Of a stretch of DNA of 64,000 nucleotides, positions 54,896 to 64,000 are shown one piece after another. Origin of the DNA: Heterobasidion occidentale (Eukaryota > Basidiomycota > Agaricomycetes > Russulales > Bondarzewiaceae); the NCBI GenBank assembly GCA_039111635.1, contig JBCAQO010000011.1:744001-808000 (forward strand), written 5' to 3'. A program made the translations under genes and the position numbers. The stretch's first letter is position 1. Each line of letters opens with the position of its first letter. A model generated the notes under the pieces. That model had not been told where the DNA came from. It ran no database searches and saw nothing but the letters and a program-made list of their open reading frames with translations.

Positions 54896-56120
54896 ACGAT
54901 GTAGGGGTTATGCGGGGCGTGAGCGACTTCGGATACAGAGATTCAATCCCATGGAAGTGCTGTGTTTTTTGTCGAGTATGTGTACGATAGAGATATGTGG
55001 GTGCCCTGAAGAATCATGTTGTATGGTCGAATAGGAGTTAAAGAAGATGGTCAGAAAATTAAACTTCGCGACTGCTAAGGCGGGCCAGCAGTACAAATTA
55101 GGGCAGGAGAAAAAGAGACCATTTTTTCCAAAGTGCATGCCATGACCAGGCCCGAATGTCAATAGCGGGCAGAAGTTTTGCAGCGAACATTCAACCAAGC
55201 CATTGTGAGTCGATAATGGGTGTCTGATGGCGCACCGGGAATCAGAGATAGCAGCTTGCATACTGAAACTCGAGCCTTCTGCCTGTCGACAAAATGCTAC
55301 TAACTCTTCTCTGCGCGCGATATATCAACATGAAGTTGCTGGTTTGGTATGAAGATCGTCAAATGCCTATGTCCAGCCCACAAAATGTATGAGTTTCTGA
55401 TCTTCAGGTCAGATCCTTACTCACTTGGCATAGGTACGCGCGAAATTTTTTGTCAAGCTCTTACATCTTTATGCATCGCCAACCTGGCTGGTCAAGACTG
55501 GTCAGCGACTCGCGCTCGACGTTGCGCGAAGTCGAGGGCTGAGCACTTCTACATGCAATCTGTGCTCGTCTTGTTGAGACCGTGGTACAAATGTAGTCGA
55601 TGGTTTCGAATCAAGGCCTACCATACTAGACAGCTGCAAGCTTCTGCAGTGCCCATCACCCCTCATCTGTGTTCGTCATCTCATGAACTCAAAATACTAA
55701 CGATCTGACCTCAAAGCAGACTCACTTGCAGGATCCAGCCGTCTCCTTCAGACGAATCTTGCTATGGGTCGTTGAAATGATTGTGTCCAAAGATTTTTTG
55801 CACGTGGTCAGGAATCGTTGACATGTAGCTTGGCCTGTCTAAATGCACGCCCCAAAAGAAATAAATCTGCAGATACAAGATCATCAGAAAGACTCCATAG
55901 AATACACAGGCGGACGTTGACACGTTGACTTACCTGACTTGACCAAAATGACGTCCTCAAATACGATCAAGCGCAAGAGAATTATCCAGAGATAAATAGT
56001 AGAGTACACACACCGACAGCAAAAAGCAAAGCAAAACATAAATAACAACATACAGCGCCGACACTGCTTGCGACACACACACTCTGACCAGAGGTCCAAG
56101 ACCCATGCCGTCCGTGTACG
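54896..56120. other. Intergenic, no gene recognised
   Basis: The first 400 bases are unit E flank. A 119-codon open frame at 55349-55708 has no motif and no gene-like context. The right end is the 3' flank of the Iec1-like gene. Confidence 0.4.
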
Positions 56121-57612
56121 CTACCAGTAGCCTTCGGGCGGCGGATAATATCCTTGCATCTGCATTTGCACGGGCATCTGCACGTGCGCCTGGGGATGGG
56201 GCTGGTACTGAGACGAGTTCTGGGGTGCGTATTGAGACGCGTATTGGTGATGCGGGGGAGGCTGAGACTGAGGGGCATATGGACCAAGCTGGTGCACGAC
56301 GGAGAGCGGCGCGATGAGGTGGTCGGCGGGAGGGCTATATGCGGTTGTGAAGAGGCACAAAACCCAGAGAACGAGGCATCGTCAGCATTCTAGACAACAG
56401 CTTGCGACGCAGTAGAGACGACGTGAACCACGAGATTTTATCTCGAAACCCACACCAAAAAAAGGAAAGAAAAGGGGGAACCCTTGTAGACACGCACCCA
56501 ACTTCCGCCCTAAGCACATCGTCCAGTGCAACGTCCTTCGCCTCCCTCCACGCCCTCTCCTGCGCCCTCAGCGTCCGCAGCTCCTCGATGAGGGCGTAGT
56601 GCTCCCGCAGCGCATACCGTTCCTTTGCCTTCATCACCAGATACCGCACCATCGCCGGCGATCGCCCAAAGATCAGCCCAGTCGCGGGATCCGCCACTTC
56701 TGCAAGGTGCACCGGCAGCCCGTCGTCCTCGCCGCCGTCCTCGGGGCTCGGCGAGCGCGGCCCATGATCCTCGTGCCCTCCACGCGCGAGCGCGCCACCC
56801 GCACCGAGGCTCGCGCCAGGAGGTCCGGGGGACGGCTCGCGCGGCGTGTGCGGCTCCACTTTGAAAGTCGTGAACCCCGCGGGGTCCGGGGCGGCGTTTG
56901 GGTGAGGCGGGGCATCAGCGGCCGCGGGAGGATCGTCGCCGCGCTTGCGCTTGCGGCTGCCTCCGCGGCCGGGGAGCGGCGGGGAGATGTTGTGCTGGAG
57001 GCGCATGTGCTTCGCGAGGGCGTCGGAGCGGGTGAATGACTTGTCGCATTCTGTGAAGAATATCGGGCACGAGACGCATTCAGCACTTCGAGATCTGCCT
57101 ATGATAAGGAGCGTAGGGGAGCGGAACAGACCTGGACGCGTGCAGATGAAAGGTTTCTCGCCCGTGTGGGAGCGGATGTGGGATATGAGGGCAAAGCGAG
57201 ACGTCTGCGGGAGGCCGCGACGGCTACACGACGCCCACTCGCAAGTGTAGTTTGACTTGTGCACGCCAATGTGGTCTGAGTGTCCGAAAAAAATTAATCT
57301 TGTTAGAGAAATGAATCTCGTCAAGCAATTGTTTCAGCAAGCAGTGGGCGGACCATTGTGGATGTGGTCGATGAACGTCGGCAAGTGGTTGAACACAACC
57401 CCGCACTCCTCCCACTGGCACGTCACGGTGTCGGTCCCCTGCCCATTGAGATCTTCAACAGCGAACTGGGAATGCTGCCCGTTGCTGGGCGAGCCCGGGC
57501 GGGACTCATCCTCAGGAAAGGCGGAGACGGAGCCGTCGAGCGAAGAGTCTGTGAACGACGGCGAGAGTGCGGGGCCAGGCGAGGGCGAGAGGCTGTACAT
57601 ACTGCGCGCCAT
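56121..57612 (-). CDS. Iec1-like C2H2 zinc-finger protein (INO80 complex)
   Basis: Exons are 57354-57612, 57132-57275, 56498-57050 and 56121-56334; phases match at every join; 389 aa. Three C2H2 fingers are present. Finger 1 is CQWEECGVVFNHLPTFIDHIHN|DH, finger 2 CEWASCSRRGLPQTSRFALISHIRSH (followed by TGEKPF), and finger 3 C..P|ECDKSFTRSDALAKHMRLQH. The second is unusually long, as in fission-yeast Iec1, a subunit of the INO80 nucleosome-remodelling complex. After the fingers come basic RKRKRGDD, a Pro-rich region, a helical block (VRYLVMKAKERYALREHYALIEELRTLRAQERAW) and a Gln/Pro/Tyr-rich C terminus (MQGYYPPPEGYW). It acts in the nucleus on chromatin. The last intron (56335-56497, 163 bases) is longer than the others. 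Confidence 0.8.
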
Positions 57613-57872
57613 TTGTGCAGATGTGCGGGAGCGAGCAGTGGTGGGAATCTCAAAGTTGGTGCCAAGTAGTGTCGAGTGCGCGCGGCGTCGTGGCGGACGG
57701 CGGCGGCGTGTTTGTACTTGTTTGCAGGTGGAGGCTCACGCCTTTCCTTCGTTTTCTGACGCGACTGCGAGCAACATCCGTGGCAGTTCCGCGACGCTTT
57801 CGACACTAGCAATCGTCAGTTGACGACTTAATCGCCTTCAGGCTCAGCCCACAATCGCCCACGACATCTGCC
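57613..57872. promoter_or_regulatory. Bidirectional promoter between Iec1-like gene and TAF11
   Basis: Only 260 bases separate the two divergent start codons. No TATA box was evident, consistent with housekeeping chromatin and transcription genes that share one open region. Confidence 0.6.
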
Positions 57873-58909
57873 ATGACCTCCCCATTCACGCCCTACGCCG
57901 CCCCCGAGCGCACCTTCATCACCGCCACCCCCGGCACACCCACCCCACGCGCGCGCGGACGAGGCGGCGGCACTGGCGCCAAACGCGGCCGCAAGCCACG
58001 CGGCGGCGGCGCTGCAACCGTCATCGACACCCATACTCACACGCATGCTCAGGCCTTTGCCCCGCCCCGTCCGTCCCCGCTCTCCCAAGACCTGACCGCC
58101 AGCGCAAGCACGAGCTCGCACACGGTCAGTGGCGCGCTGCAGTGGACCCAGCCTGCAACACCCTCCCTCCCCGGCCCTCTTACCCCCTCGGGCTCCGGAT
58201 CCGCGACAGAGATCGCCGCAGGGCCACCTGTCGTAGGCCAGGCGTCGGCTGCAGCAGCTGCGGGCGTCGTTTTGCCTGCCAACGCACAGGTTCCCCCGGG
58301 ACAGCGTGCTGGAGCGCCTGGTGGGGCGGGGGCCGACGAGGACGGCGAGGGCGAGGACGAGGTGTTGCCAGCGATGGCGGACGATGACTACTCTACGCTT
58401 GCCAATTGGCAGACCCAGTCCAAGGACAATCTCAAGTGCGTCTGATGACCGACTCACCATGATACGCTGACCGATCCGTACTCCTTGCTCATCTCTCGCT
58501 TCTCTGTTCTTCAGAGTCCTCATGGAGAATTTCACTCCAGAGCAATACGAACGCTTTGAGGCTTATCGCCGTCACGCCCTCCCCAAGCAGGGCGTCCGCA
58601 AGGTCATCCAGCAGACCCTCGGTCAACAGGTCTCTCAGCCCGTAGCCCAGGTCGTCGCTGGCTTCGCCAAAGTCTTTGTCGGCGAAATGGTCGAAAAGGG
58701 TCTGTCCGTCTTACTCTCTCACTTGTTCAGCGCATGTGCTGACGCAAATTCTCGTCGTCTTCACAGCACGCGCAGTCCAGGATCGGCGGGGCGATACAGG
58801 CCCGCTTTCACCAGATCATCTTCGCGAAGCATACAGGATGTATCAAGAAGAGACGGGACGTGTAGGGGCTGCAAGGCCGCTACGATCGAAGCGACTCTTT
58901 GTACGATGA
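57873..58909 (+). CDS. TAF11: TFIID subunit TAF11 (TAFII28-like)
   Basis: This is a general transcription factor subunit; its histone-fold pairs with TAF13 within TFIID. Exons are 57873-58435, 58515-58699 and 58767-58909 (phases 2 and 1); 296 aa. The N-terminal 180 residues are low complexity (Gly/Arg-rich, then Ala/Pro). An acidic stretch follows ([10 protein letters not shown]), then the conserved TAFII28 domain: [88 protein letters not shown] at the end. The domain is complete and carries no lesions. It is transcribed divergently from the Iec1-like gene. Confidence 0.95.
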
Positions 58910-59446
58910 GAGCTATGATCAGTCTGAGATAAGTGGTTGAATGGTGAATGCTTTTCATGACGAGATACCTGTATGATTGATCGGATGGACTGTGTATCAT
59001 AGGACCTTCTTAAAATGTGCTATTGGGCTATTGTTTCTCTCCGGCGTGGCAGCATTTGTGTCCATGTCGCTTGCACCTGAAAGCGATTCGAACGAAGCGT
59101 GCATCAAGCCTTACAGCCGCAGCCACAGCCTGTCCAGAGCACGTATATCACAAGCAGTCAAGTAAAGAATGCAACCGACTTTCGAGTTTGCTGAGGCGCA
59201 ATTGGTGAGCTGTGACCTATCTACCACAGTCGCAGGGCTCACAGGCAGAATAGGGAGTGGCGTTAATAGGAAGTGGCGTTCCGACAACGTGCGCGTGTAT
59301 TCACGATGCCATAGACCCTCCAAAATAACAAATATAAAGGGGTACTGTAAAGACAGACGATGAAGATAGGATGTGGGTATAAAAAAGCTCCTCCGCTCCC
59401 CTTCACTCCTTCCTCTCCTCTCCACGGATGATCTGGGTGCGTGTGC
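58910..59446. other. Intergenic (convergent TAF11 and hydrophobin 6)
   Basis: This holds the 3' ends of two convergent genes. No other feature was recognised. Confidence 0.4.
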
Positions 59447-60798
59447 TCAGAGAACGACGTTGATAGGACTGCAGTTGATCGCAACGCCTCCCTGTGTTGC
59501 CTGTAAGCAAAATGAACCACAAAGGTAAAATATCCACGCACCCCTTCGACCCTGTCGCAGCAGACGGGTTGCGACACGCAGTTGCTGCCACTACCGAAAC
59601 CTGCCGCCACGTTGATCGGGTCACAGTTGAGACCGATGGGGATGTTGGCGCCTTGGATGATGAGACCAAGAAGGCCAAGCGCCTGAGCCGCATTCTCAGA
59701 GTTGACCTATATGACAAAATCGATCAGTATCACGATACAAGCAATGATCAGGAGACTCACATCCTCGACGGTGTTGCAGCACTGAATAGGGCCGGCGTTG
59801 CACTTGCTCTCGTAGTTGTTCTCGTAATTCGAGTTCTCGTAGTGGTCGCCACCTCTGCGGTAGTCGTCGTCATCGTCGTAGCGGTCCCGGCCACGGTACT
59901 CGTCATCATCGTAGCGGTCCCGACCACGGTACTCGTCGTCGCCGTCGAAGCGATCACCGTCGAAGTCGTCACCACGCTCGCCGTCAAAGTCGTCGAGGCC
60001 GTGGTGGCCATACTTGTCAAACGACTTCCTGCCGTACCCCCTGCCCCTGCCGTAACCCTCACCGCCGTCCCGCTTGTAGAAGACCTCGTAGCTCTCCTTG
60101 CCATAGGCCTCCTTGCTATAGACCTCCTTTGGGTTCTTGCCATAGTCATCCTTGCCGTAGTCGTCCTTGCCGTAGTCGTCCTCGGAGTAGTCGTCCTTGG
60201 GGTAGGCATCCTTGGAGTAGTCATCCTTGGGGTAGGCGTCCTTGGAGTAGTCGTCCTTGCCGTACTCTTTCGGGGTGTACTCGTCCTTGGAGTAGTCGTC
60301 CTTGCCGTACTCCTTGGGAGCGTATTCGTCCTTGGAGTAGTCGTCCTTGCCGTACTCTTTCGGGGCGTATTCGTCCTTGCCGTACTCCTTCGGGGCGTAG
60401 TCGTCCTTGGAGTAGTCGTCCTTGCCGTATTCTTTCGGAGCGTATTCGTCCTTGCCGTATTTCTTGGGAGCGTAGTCGTCCTTGGAGTAGTCCTTCGGGG
60501 CGTAGTCGTCCTTGGAGTAGTCGTCCTGGGAGTAGTCGTCTTTGGGGTAGGCATCCTTGGAGTAGGCGTCCTCGGAGTAGTCGTCCTGGGAGGCGTACTC
60601 ATCCTTGCCGTACTCCTTGGGCGCGTAGTCGTCCTTGGGAACGTAGTCAGGCTTGTAATCGGAGGAAGGCTTGCCATAGTCAGCGGCGGGAGCGTAGGAC
60701 GCTGGCTTGCCGTAATCGGTGGCGACAGGTCCTGCGGCGGCCATGGTGGCAACCGCGAGGATGGAGACAGCAGAAAGCGCAGAGATACGGGTCAACAT
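59447..60798 (-). CDS. Class I hydrophobin 6 with giant Tyr/Lys/Asp repeat region
   Basis: Exons are 59761-60798, 59542-59706 and 59447-59500; phase-0 introns; 418 aa, three to four times the usual size. The signal peptide begins MLTRISALSAVSILAVATM. Residues of about 25-245 are tandem units of YAPKEYGKDDYSKDEY type, plus YPKDDYSKDA and YGKDDYGKDD. Then come a Gly/Arg-rich part (GYGRGRGYGRK) and an Asp/Arg/Tyr part (DDEYRGRDRYDDD). The canonical core starts at Cys333: KCNAGPIQCC, IPIGLNC, SNCVSQPVCC, INCSPINVVL. Intron positions equal those of hydrophobins 4 and 5. A minus-strand TATAAAA is at 60911-60917. A solution or surface role for the repeats is unknown. Confidence 0.93.
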
Positions 60799-60910
60799 GG
60801 CAGCAGAGAGGTAGAGGGGTGGGATAGGAGTGTGTGTGGACAACGAACGCGGTTCAAACAGCAGGGGAGCTCGAGAACTGGGGAATCCTCGACGCCGCCG
60901 ACGACGAGGT

Positions 60911-60917
60911 TTTATAC
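60911..60917 (-). promoter_or_regulatory. TATA box of hydrophobin 6
   Basis: TATAAAA on the minus strand about 115 bases upstream of ATG 60798. Confidence 0.65.
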
Positions 60918-61709
60918 GCAGGCGGCGACGCCGCTGACGAGAATAGGGACCGATGGGGCGTTCTCTGCTTTTGGCTCGACGATGGCCGTTTCCGGCGATA
61001 ATCGGCTCTGTTCGGATCGTCGCGGACGGTGCTCGCGATCGTGGCCAGGACGAGCGGGACGACGCGCACGCCGCGTCCAAACGCGTCGCGAAACTGCCCA
61101 AACAGGCGCGTCGCGCATCACGTGCGACCCCCTTCCCACGACATGACGCTTAGACGCATTCGGCCAGCCGCATCCGGGCGCACAGCGAGCGTGCGGCTAC
61201 GGAGGGAACCTCTCGCCGCCCGCGGGAGGAAGCTGCCCCGGAGATCGTCGCCAGCCCAGTGTCAAATCCTTTCCTATTCGAAGGCGTTGTCCTGTCTCGG
61301 ATGTAGCGTCTAATGGCGTCGATCTCCCATGTGCAATCCCGTCCCGCATTCTGCCAACCTTTTTTAGAGTTAGGTTCATGAATCAAGTCAAGTCGAGTTG
61401 CTTCGTGGAATATTCCCCAGCCCAAAGTTCTGGCATCCCGGATCCTTCAGCAGGTCCCAATCACAGGAACCAGTTTGCCCTGCGCCCTGCCGGGGAGTTC
61501 ACGACTCCGTAGGAAAGCAAATCTCGCTCCCAATGGTTCGGTGAGAGTTGACACTTCGCGCCCATATTGACACTTAGAATGCGACGACAGAAGCAACCAA
61601 CACAAATAGATTTCGAGCATAGAAACGGAGGACCCGAAACCATTGTCCGACAGAAGGTGGTATATCAAAACCAATTTCGTCCCAACATCTTTTTCCGCTC
61701 ATGATCCCT
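60918..61709. other. Intergenic, no gene recognised
   Basis: Upstream region of hydrophobin 6 and 3' flank of hydrophobin 7; only short frames. Confidence 0.4.
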
Positions 61710-62207
61710 TCAGAGGCCGAGGTTGACGGGCGTGCAGCCAATATTGATCAAGCCGTTCTGCAGGATTGTTCCACTCAGTGATCCCGTTCCAACATGGAAA
61801 GCGAGTGGCAGGGTACTCACGAAGTTGTTGTTCTCGCAGCAGACGGGCTGCTGGACGCAGTTGGCGCCAGAGCCGACGCCGATGACAGTGATCGGGGTGC
61901 AGGTCAAGCCGACGAGCACATCGACGCCCTGGAGGACGACGCCGAGCAGGCCAAGAAGAGCAGCAGCGTTAGGGGCGCTGGACTAGATGATCGGGAAAAG
62001 AAACACCGTCAATCACTATTTCATTTATAGTGGACAGCGAGCACATACCGACTCAACGGTGTTGCAGCACTGCAGATCACCGGTGTTGCACTGGCTAGCG
62101 GGGATGGTATCGCGAGCGACGGGCTTCAAGGCAGCAGGGGTCGCAGAGACCATCAGCGCGAGGCCGAGGAAGAACATCACAAAAAGGGTGGAGACGCGAG
62201 CAAACAT
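61710..62207 (-). CDS. Class I hydrophobin 7
   Basis: Exons are 62049-62207, 61821-61982 and 61710-61757; phase-0 introns; 122 aa. The signal peptide begins [20 protein letters not shown]. The core is [26 protein letters not shown] and [10 protein letters not shown], with no repeat extension. The exon 2/3 junction (CCENNNF|NGLI) is shared with hydrophobin 1, about 40 kb away, so those two form a subgroup. A minus-strand TATATAAAA at 62325-62333 is about 120 bases upstream of the ATG. Confidence 0.92.
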
Positions 62208-62324
62208 TGTGAAGGAGTGCGAGTGCAAAGACGAAGAGTCGAGCGAAGGATTGGCTGAGTGAGCGAAGAAAGTAAGGCAACTGTGAGGCTGTCGAACTGA
62301 AGAACTTATTCTCGAGCAGTGGGG

Positions 62325-62333
62325 TTTTATATA
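62325..62333 (-). promoter_or_regulatory. TATA box of hydrophobin 7
   Basis: TATATAAAA on the minus strand, about 120 bases upstream of the start codon at 62207. Confidence 0.7.
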
Positions 62334-62644
62334 CCTCAGGCCTTAGGACGGGTCGGCTCATGTTCTCAAAGATGTCAGTGTCTCGGCACTCCTGAGAAGA
62401 TTGTGGAACATCCGTCATGGTACCGTGCTTCATCTACGAGCTGTGCTCCGCTAACCGTCCTTCGAATAGCTCCAATCGCGGGTGACATGAGTATCAAATC
62501 ACCGTCGCGGCCTCGCTGGGCCCACGGTGCCGTTGGACCATGTATGTACAGGCCAATCAATTGAGTCAAGCGCGCAAGAAGACGAAGCGCGCAAGAAGAC
62601 GCGTCGCGCTGTATCACGTGTTCATCATCATGACGGCGCGATGT

Positions 62645-62785
62645 GAGAGGACCCCGGCATATCCCAGCAGAGGTCAGATCCTGATTTCGGAGGGCGGTTA
62701 CGGCATTTCCGTCCGCATAAATGAAGTAAATCCGTCAGCATTAGGATTGGACCTCTGTAGGGGTATGCCCGGGTTCTGATGTGAG
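62645..62785. repeat. Fold-back repeat related to the 52.5-kb TIR element
   Basis: An imperfect inverted repeat of about 40 bases pairs 62645-62690 with 62735-62785. The left arm (AGGACCCCGGCATATCCC then CAGAGGTCAGATCC) shares word order with the ends of the element at 52494-53614 (CAGGACCC, GCC, CAGAGGTCCGATCC). It is probably an internally deleted relative. Confidence 0.45.
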
Positions 62786-64000
62786 CGGCGAGGAAGGAGC
62801 CCCCCATCATCTGGTCCTGTAATTTCCGCGGGTGCGAGGGCCTGAGAATTTAGGAATTCATTGTCCGAGCACGCTGCTCCCAGGCGGTGTATTCCCTTCT
62901 CGACCCGCCTCCACGCCAAGGTTTGCTCGCCCAATGACGTGGGCTGGGGCTGCGCTTCCAATCCCCGTCGCGTTTAAGGTGGCCCTTCGGCATTTCAACA
63001 GATTTTCATCCATACACGGGCTGGGCTTCTTCATGTCCTCGATGGTGTGTAATATGCAATCTCGCCCGCCCAATGACACTTCATGCTTCCGAGCAACGCA
63101 GTTCCTACAAACGTGCTAGTGGTCCTCATGTCCAGCGCGCAAAGTATAGGAGTTAATCCGCTGCCATCGGGTCCCCCAATTCTCGGTTTCTGGTTGCGAA
63201 TCAAAAGGGTGGCCGTCGAACTGAATTATCAACCCTCGTGACGCAGGGATTTCTCATGGGCCCACGATGTACCAACGTTTCAGCTATTTTCTCATCATCG
63301 ATATCGTCAAGCGGGGCTTCTCGCTACAACAAGTCCCGTCTCGAGCATCAGAACTCTCGTCACAGATCCAATATGCCCTTTGTGAGAGAGATCCACGACC
63401 CTCATATAGGCGGACGCCCGTGTTCAGTGGAGCGTATTTCCCGTCGAGTTCATTGAATAAGTCAATGTTTTTAGGTATTTCCACGCTTCGAAGCGGACAA
63501 TCATCTGGACAAAATTGGCGTCTAGACTCCACATCTGGACACGCACGGGCGCGAACGCGGTCTGTTGGTGCGCCAACAGGTCGGTGTACACACGTCCAAG
63601 AGTGTGATCGGGGCGCTCTTCCCGCCGACTTTGTCTCTTTTTTTATAGCTACGGCGTTATAACCCTGCACTGGCATGTCCTTACATAGCTCGGACCTTTG
63701 TGGACACGGATAAGAACACATAATTGCCGCGTTGACGCGCGACCACTTCTTACGGTGCCTTGTGGTCACCGTCGCTGCCAGCTTCGTTACTTTTCTTGTG
63801 CGGGACTTACATACGATGCACCCTCGAACGCGAGCTCAGGATTCTGTCGAGGCGCGCTTCCCGTCGCACCCATGGCGCGGACGCGTTCCCACATTCCCCA
63901 TCCGTCCACAAGGTACAGCTTTGATCCGTCGAAGTGGCAAGGCGCGCACATCATGATGAGCCACGTCGGCGGCCCTTCTTCCTTGTCACTCCATGCTCCA
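62786..64000. other. No gene recognised
   Basis: Open frames up to about 160 codons (minus strand, 63284-63769) have no motif, and I cannot support them as genes. Confidence 0.4.

Noticed and set aside
63284..63769. 161-codon minus-strand frame near the right edge
   Set aside because: No motif, no signal peptide and no related sequence elsewhere in the window.

Overview
The window is nuclear DNA of a filamentous basidiomycete, almost certainly a mushroom-forming agaricomycete. Protein genes carry several phase-defined GT-AG introns of about 50-65 bases. The class I hydrophobins are typical of that group, and a Plavaka-type DNA transposase remnant and other agaricomycete mobile-element proteins are present. 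I cannot place it to genus; wood-decay type is plausible but is inference.

Layout. 0-5.6 kb is mobile-element debris: a decayed Plavaka transposase (minus), a divergent decayed companion ORF (plus), subterminal GTAAG/CTTAC repeats, and an intact-looking 804-bp non-autonomous element with perfect 30-bp terminal inverted repeats (TIRs) and an 8-bp target duplication. 5.6-16 kb holds five copies of an unrecognised two-exon gene family (four near full length, one 3' fragment). It is interrupted by a decayed gene with a nuclease-like PD...ExK motif and by a second 1.4-kb TIR element. 16.4-18.7 kb holds two minus-strand genes of unknown function. 19.9-20.4 kb is a class I hydrophobin. 21.9-23.9 kb is a 12-exon EamA-type (DMT superfamily) transporter with an apparent one-base frameshift. 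26-40 kb is a GC-rich, simple-repeat-rich, gene-poor block whose only clear gene is an Sfp1-type C2H2 transcription factor with a polyglutamine tail. A Tc1-like non-coding element lies upstream of it, and an intron-containing tRNA-Glu sits at 40.9 kb.

41-62 kb is a secreted-protein region. It holds four class I hydrophobins (41.3-46.0 kb, one with a frame break in the signal peptide), then a tandem array of five very short hydrophobin-like cysteine-rich secreted proteins (46.8-54.9 kb, one dead) with a duplicated promoter block, then a TIR element carrying a small two-exon gene. Two housekeeping genes follow as a divergent pair, an Iec1-like INO80 zinc-finger protein and TAF11. Two more hydrophobins close the region, one with more than 300 residues of Tyr/Lys/Asp-rich repeats before its cysteine core. 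62.2-64 kb holds only a small fold-back repeat.

How the genes fit together. The seven hydrophobins and the short hydrophobin-like array share signal-peptide style, intron number, intron phase and intron position relative to the cysteine pairs. This suggests one gene lineage that has been duplicated and reshaped here: repeat expansion in one direction, loss of the long loop after the first cysteine pair in the other. Transposon traffic through the region is heavy.
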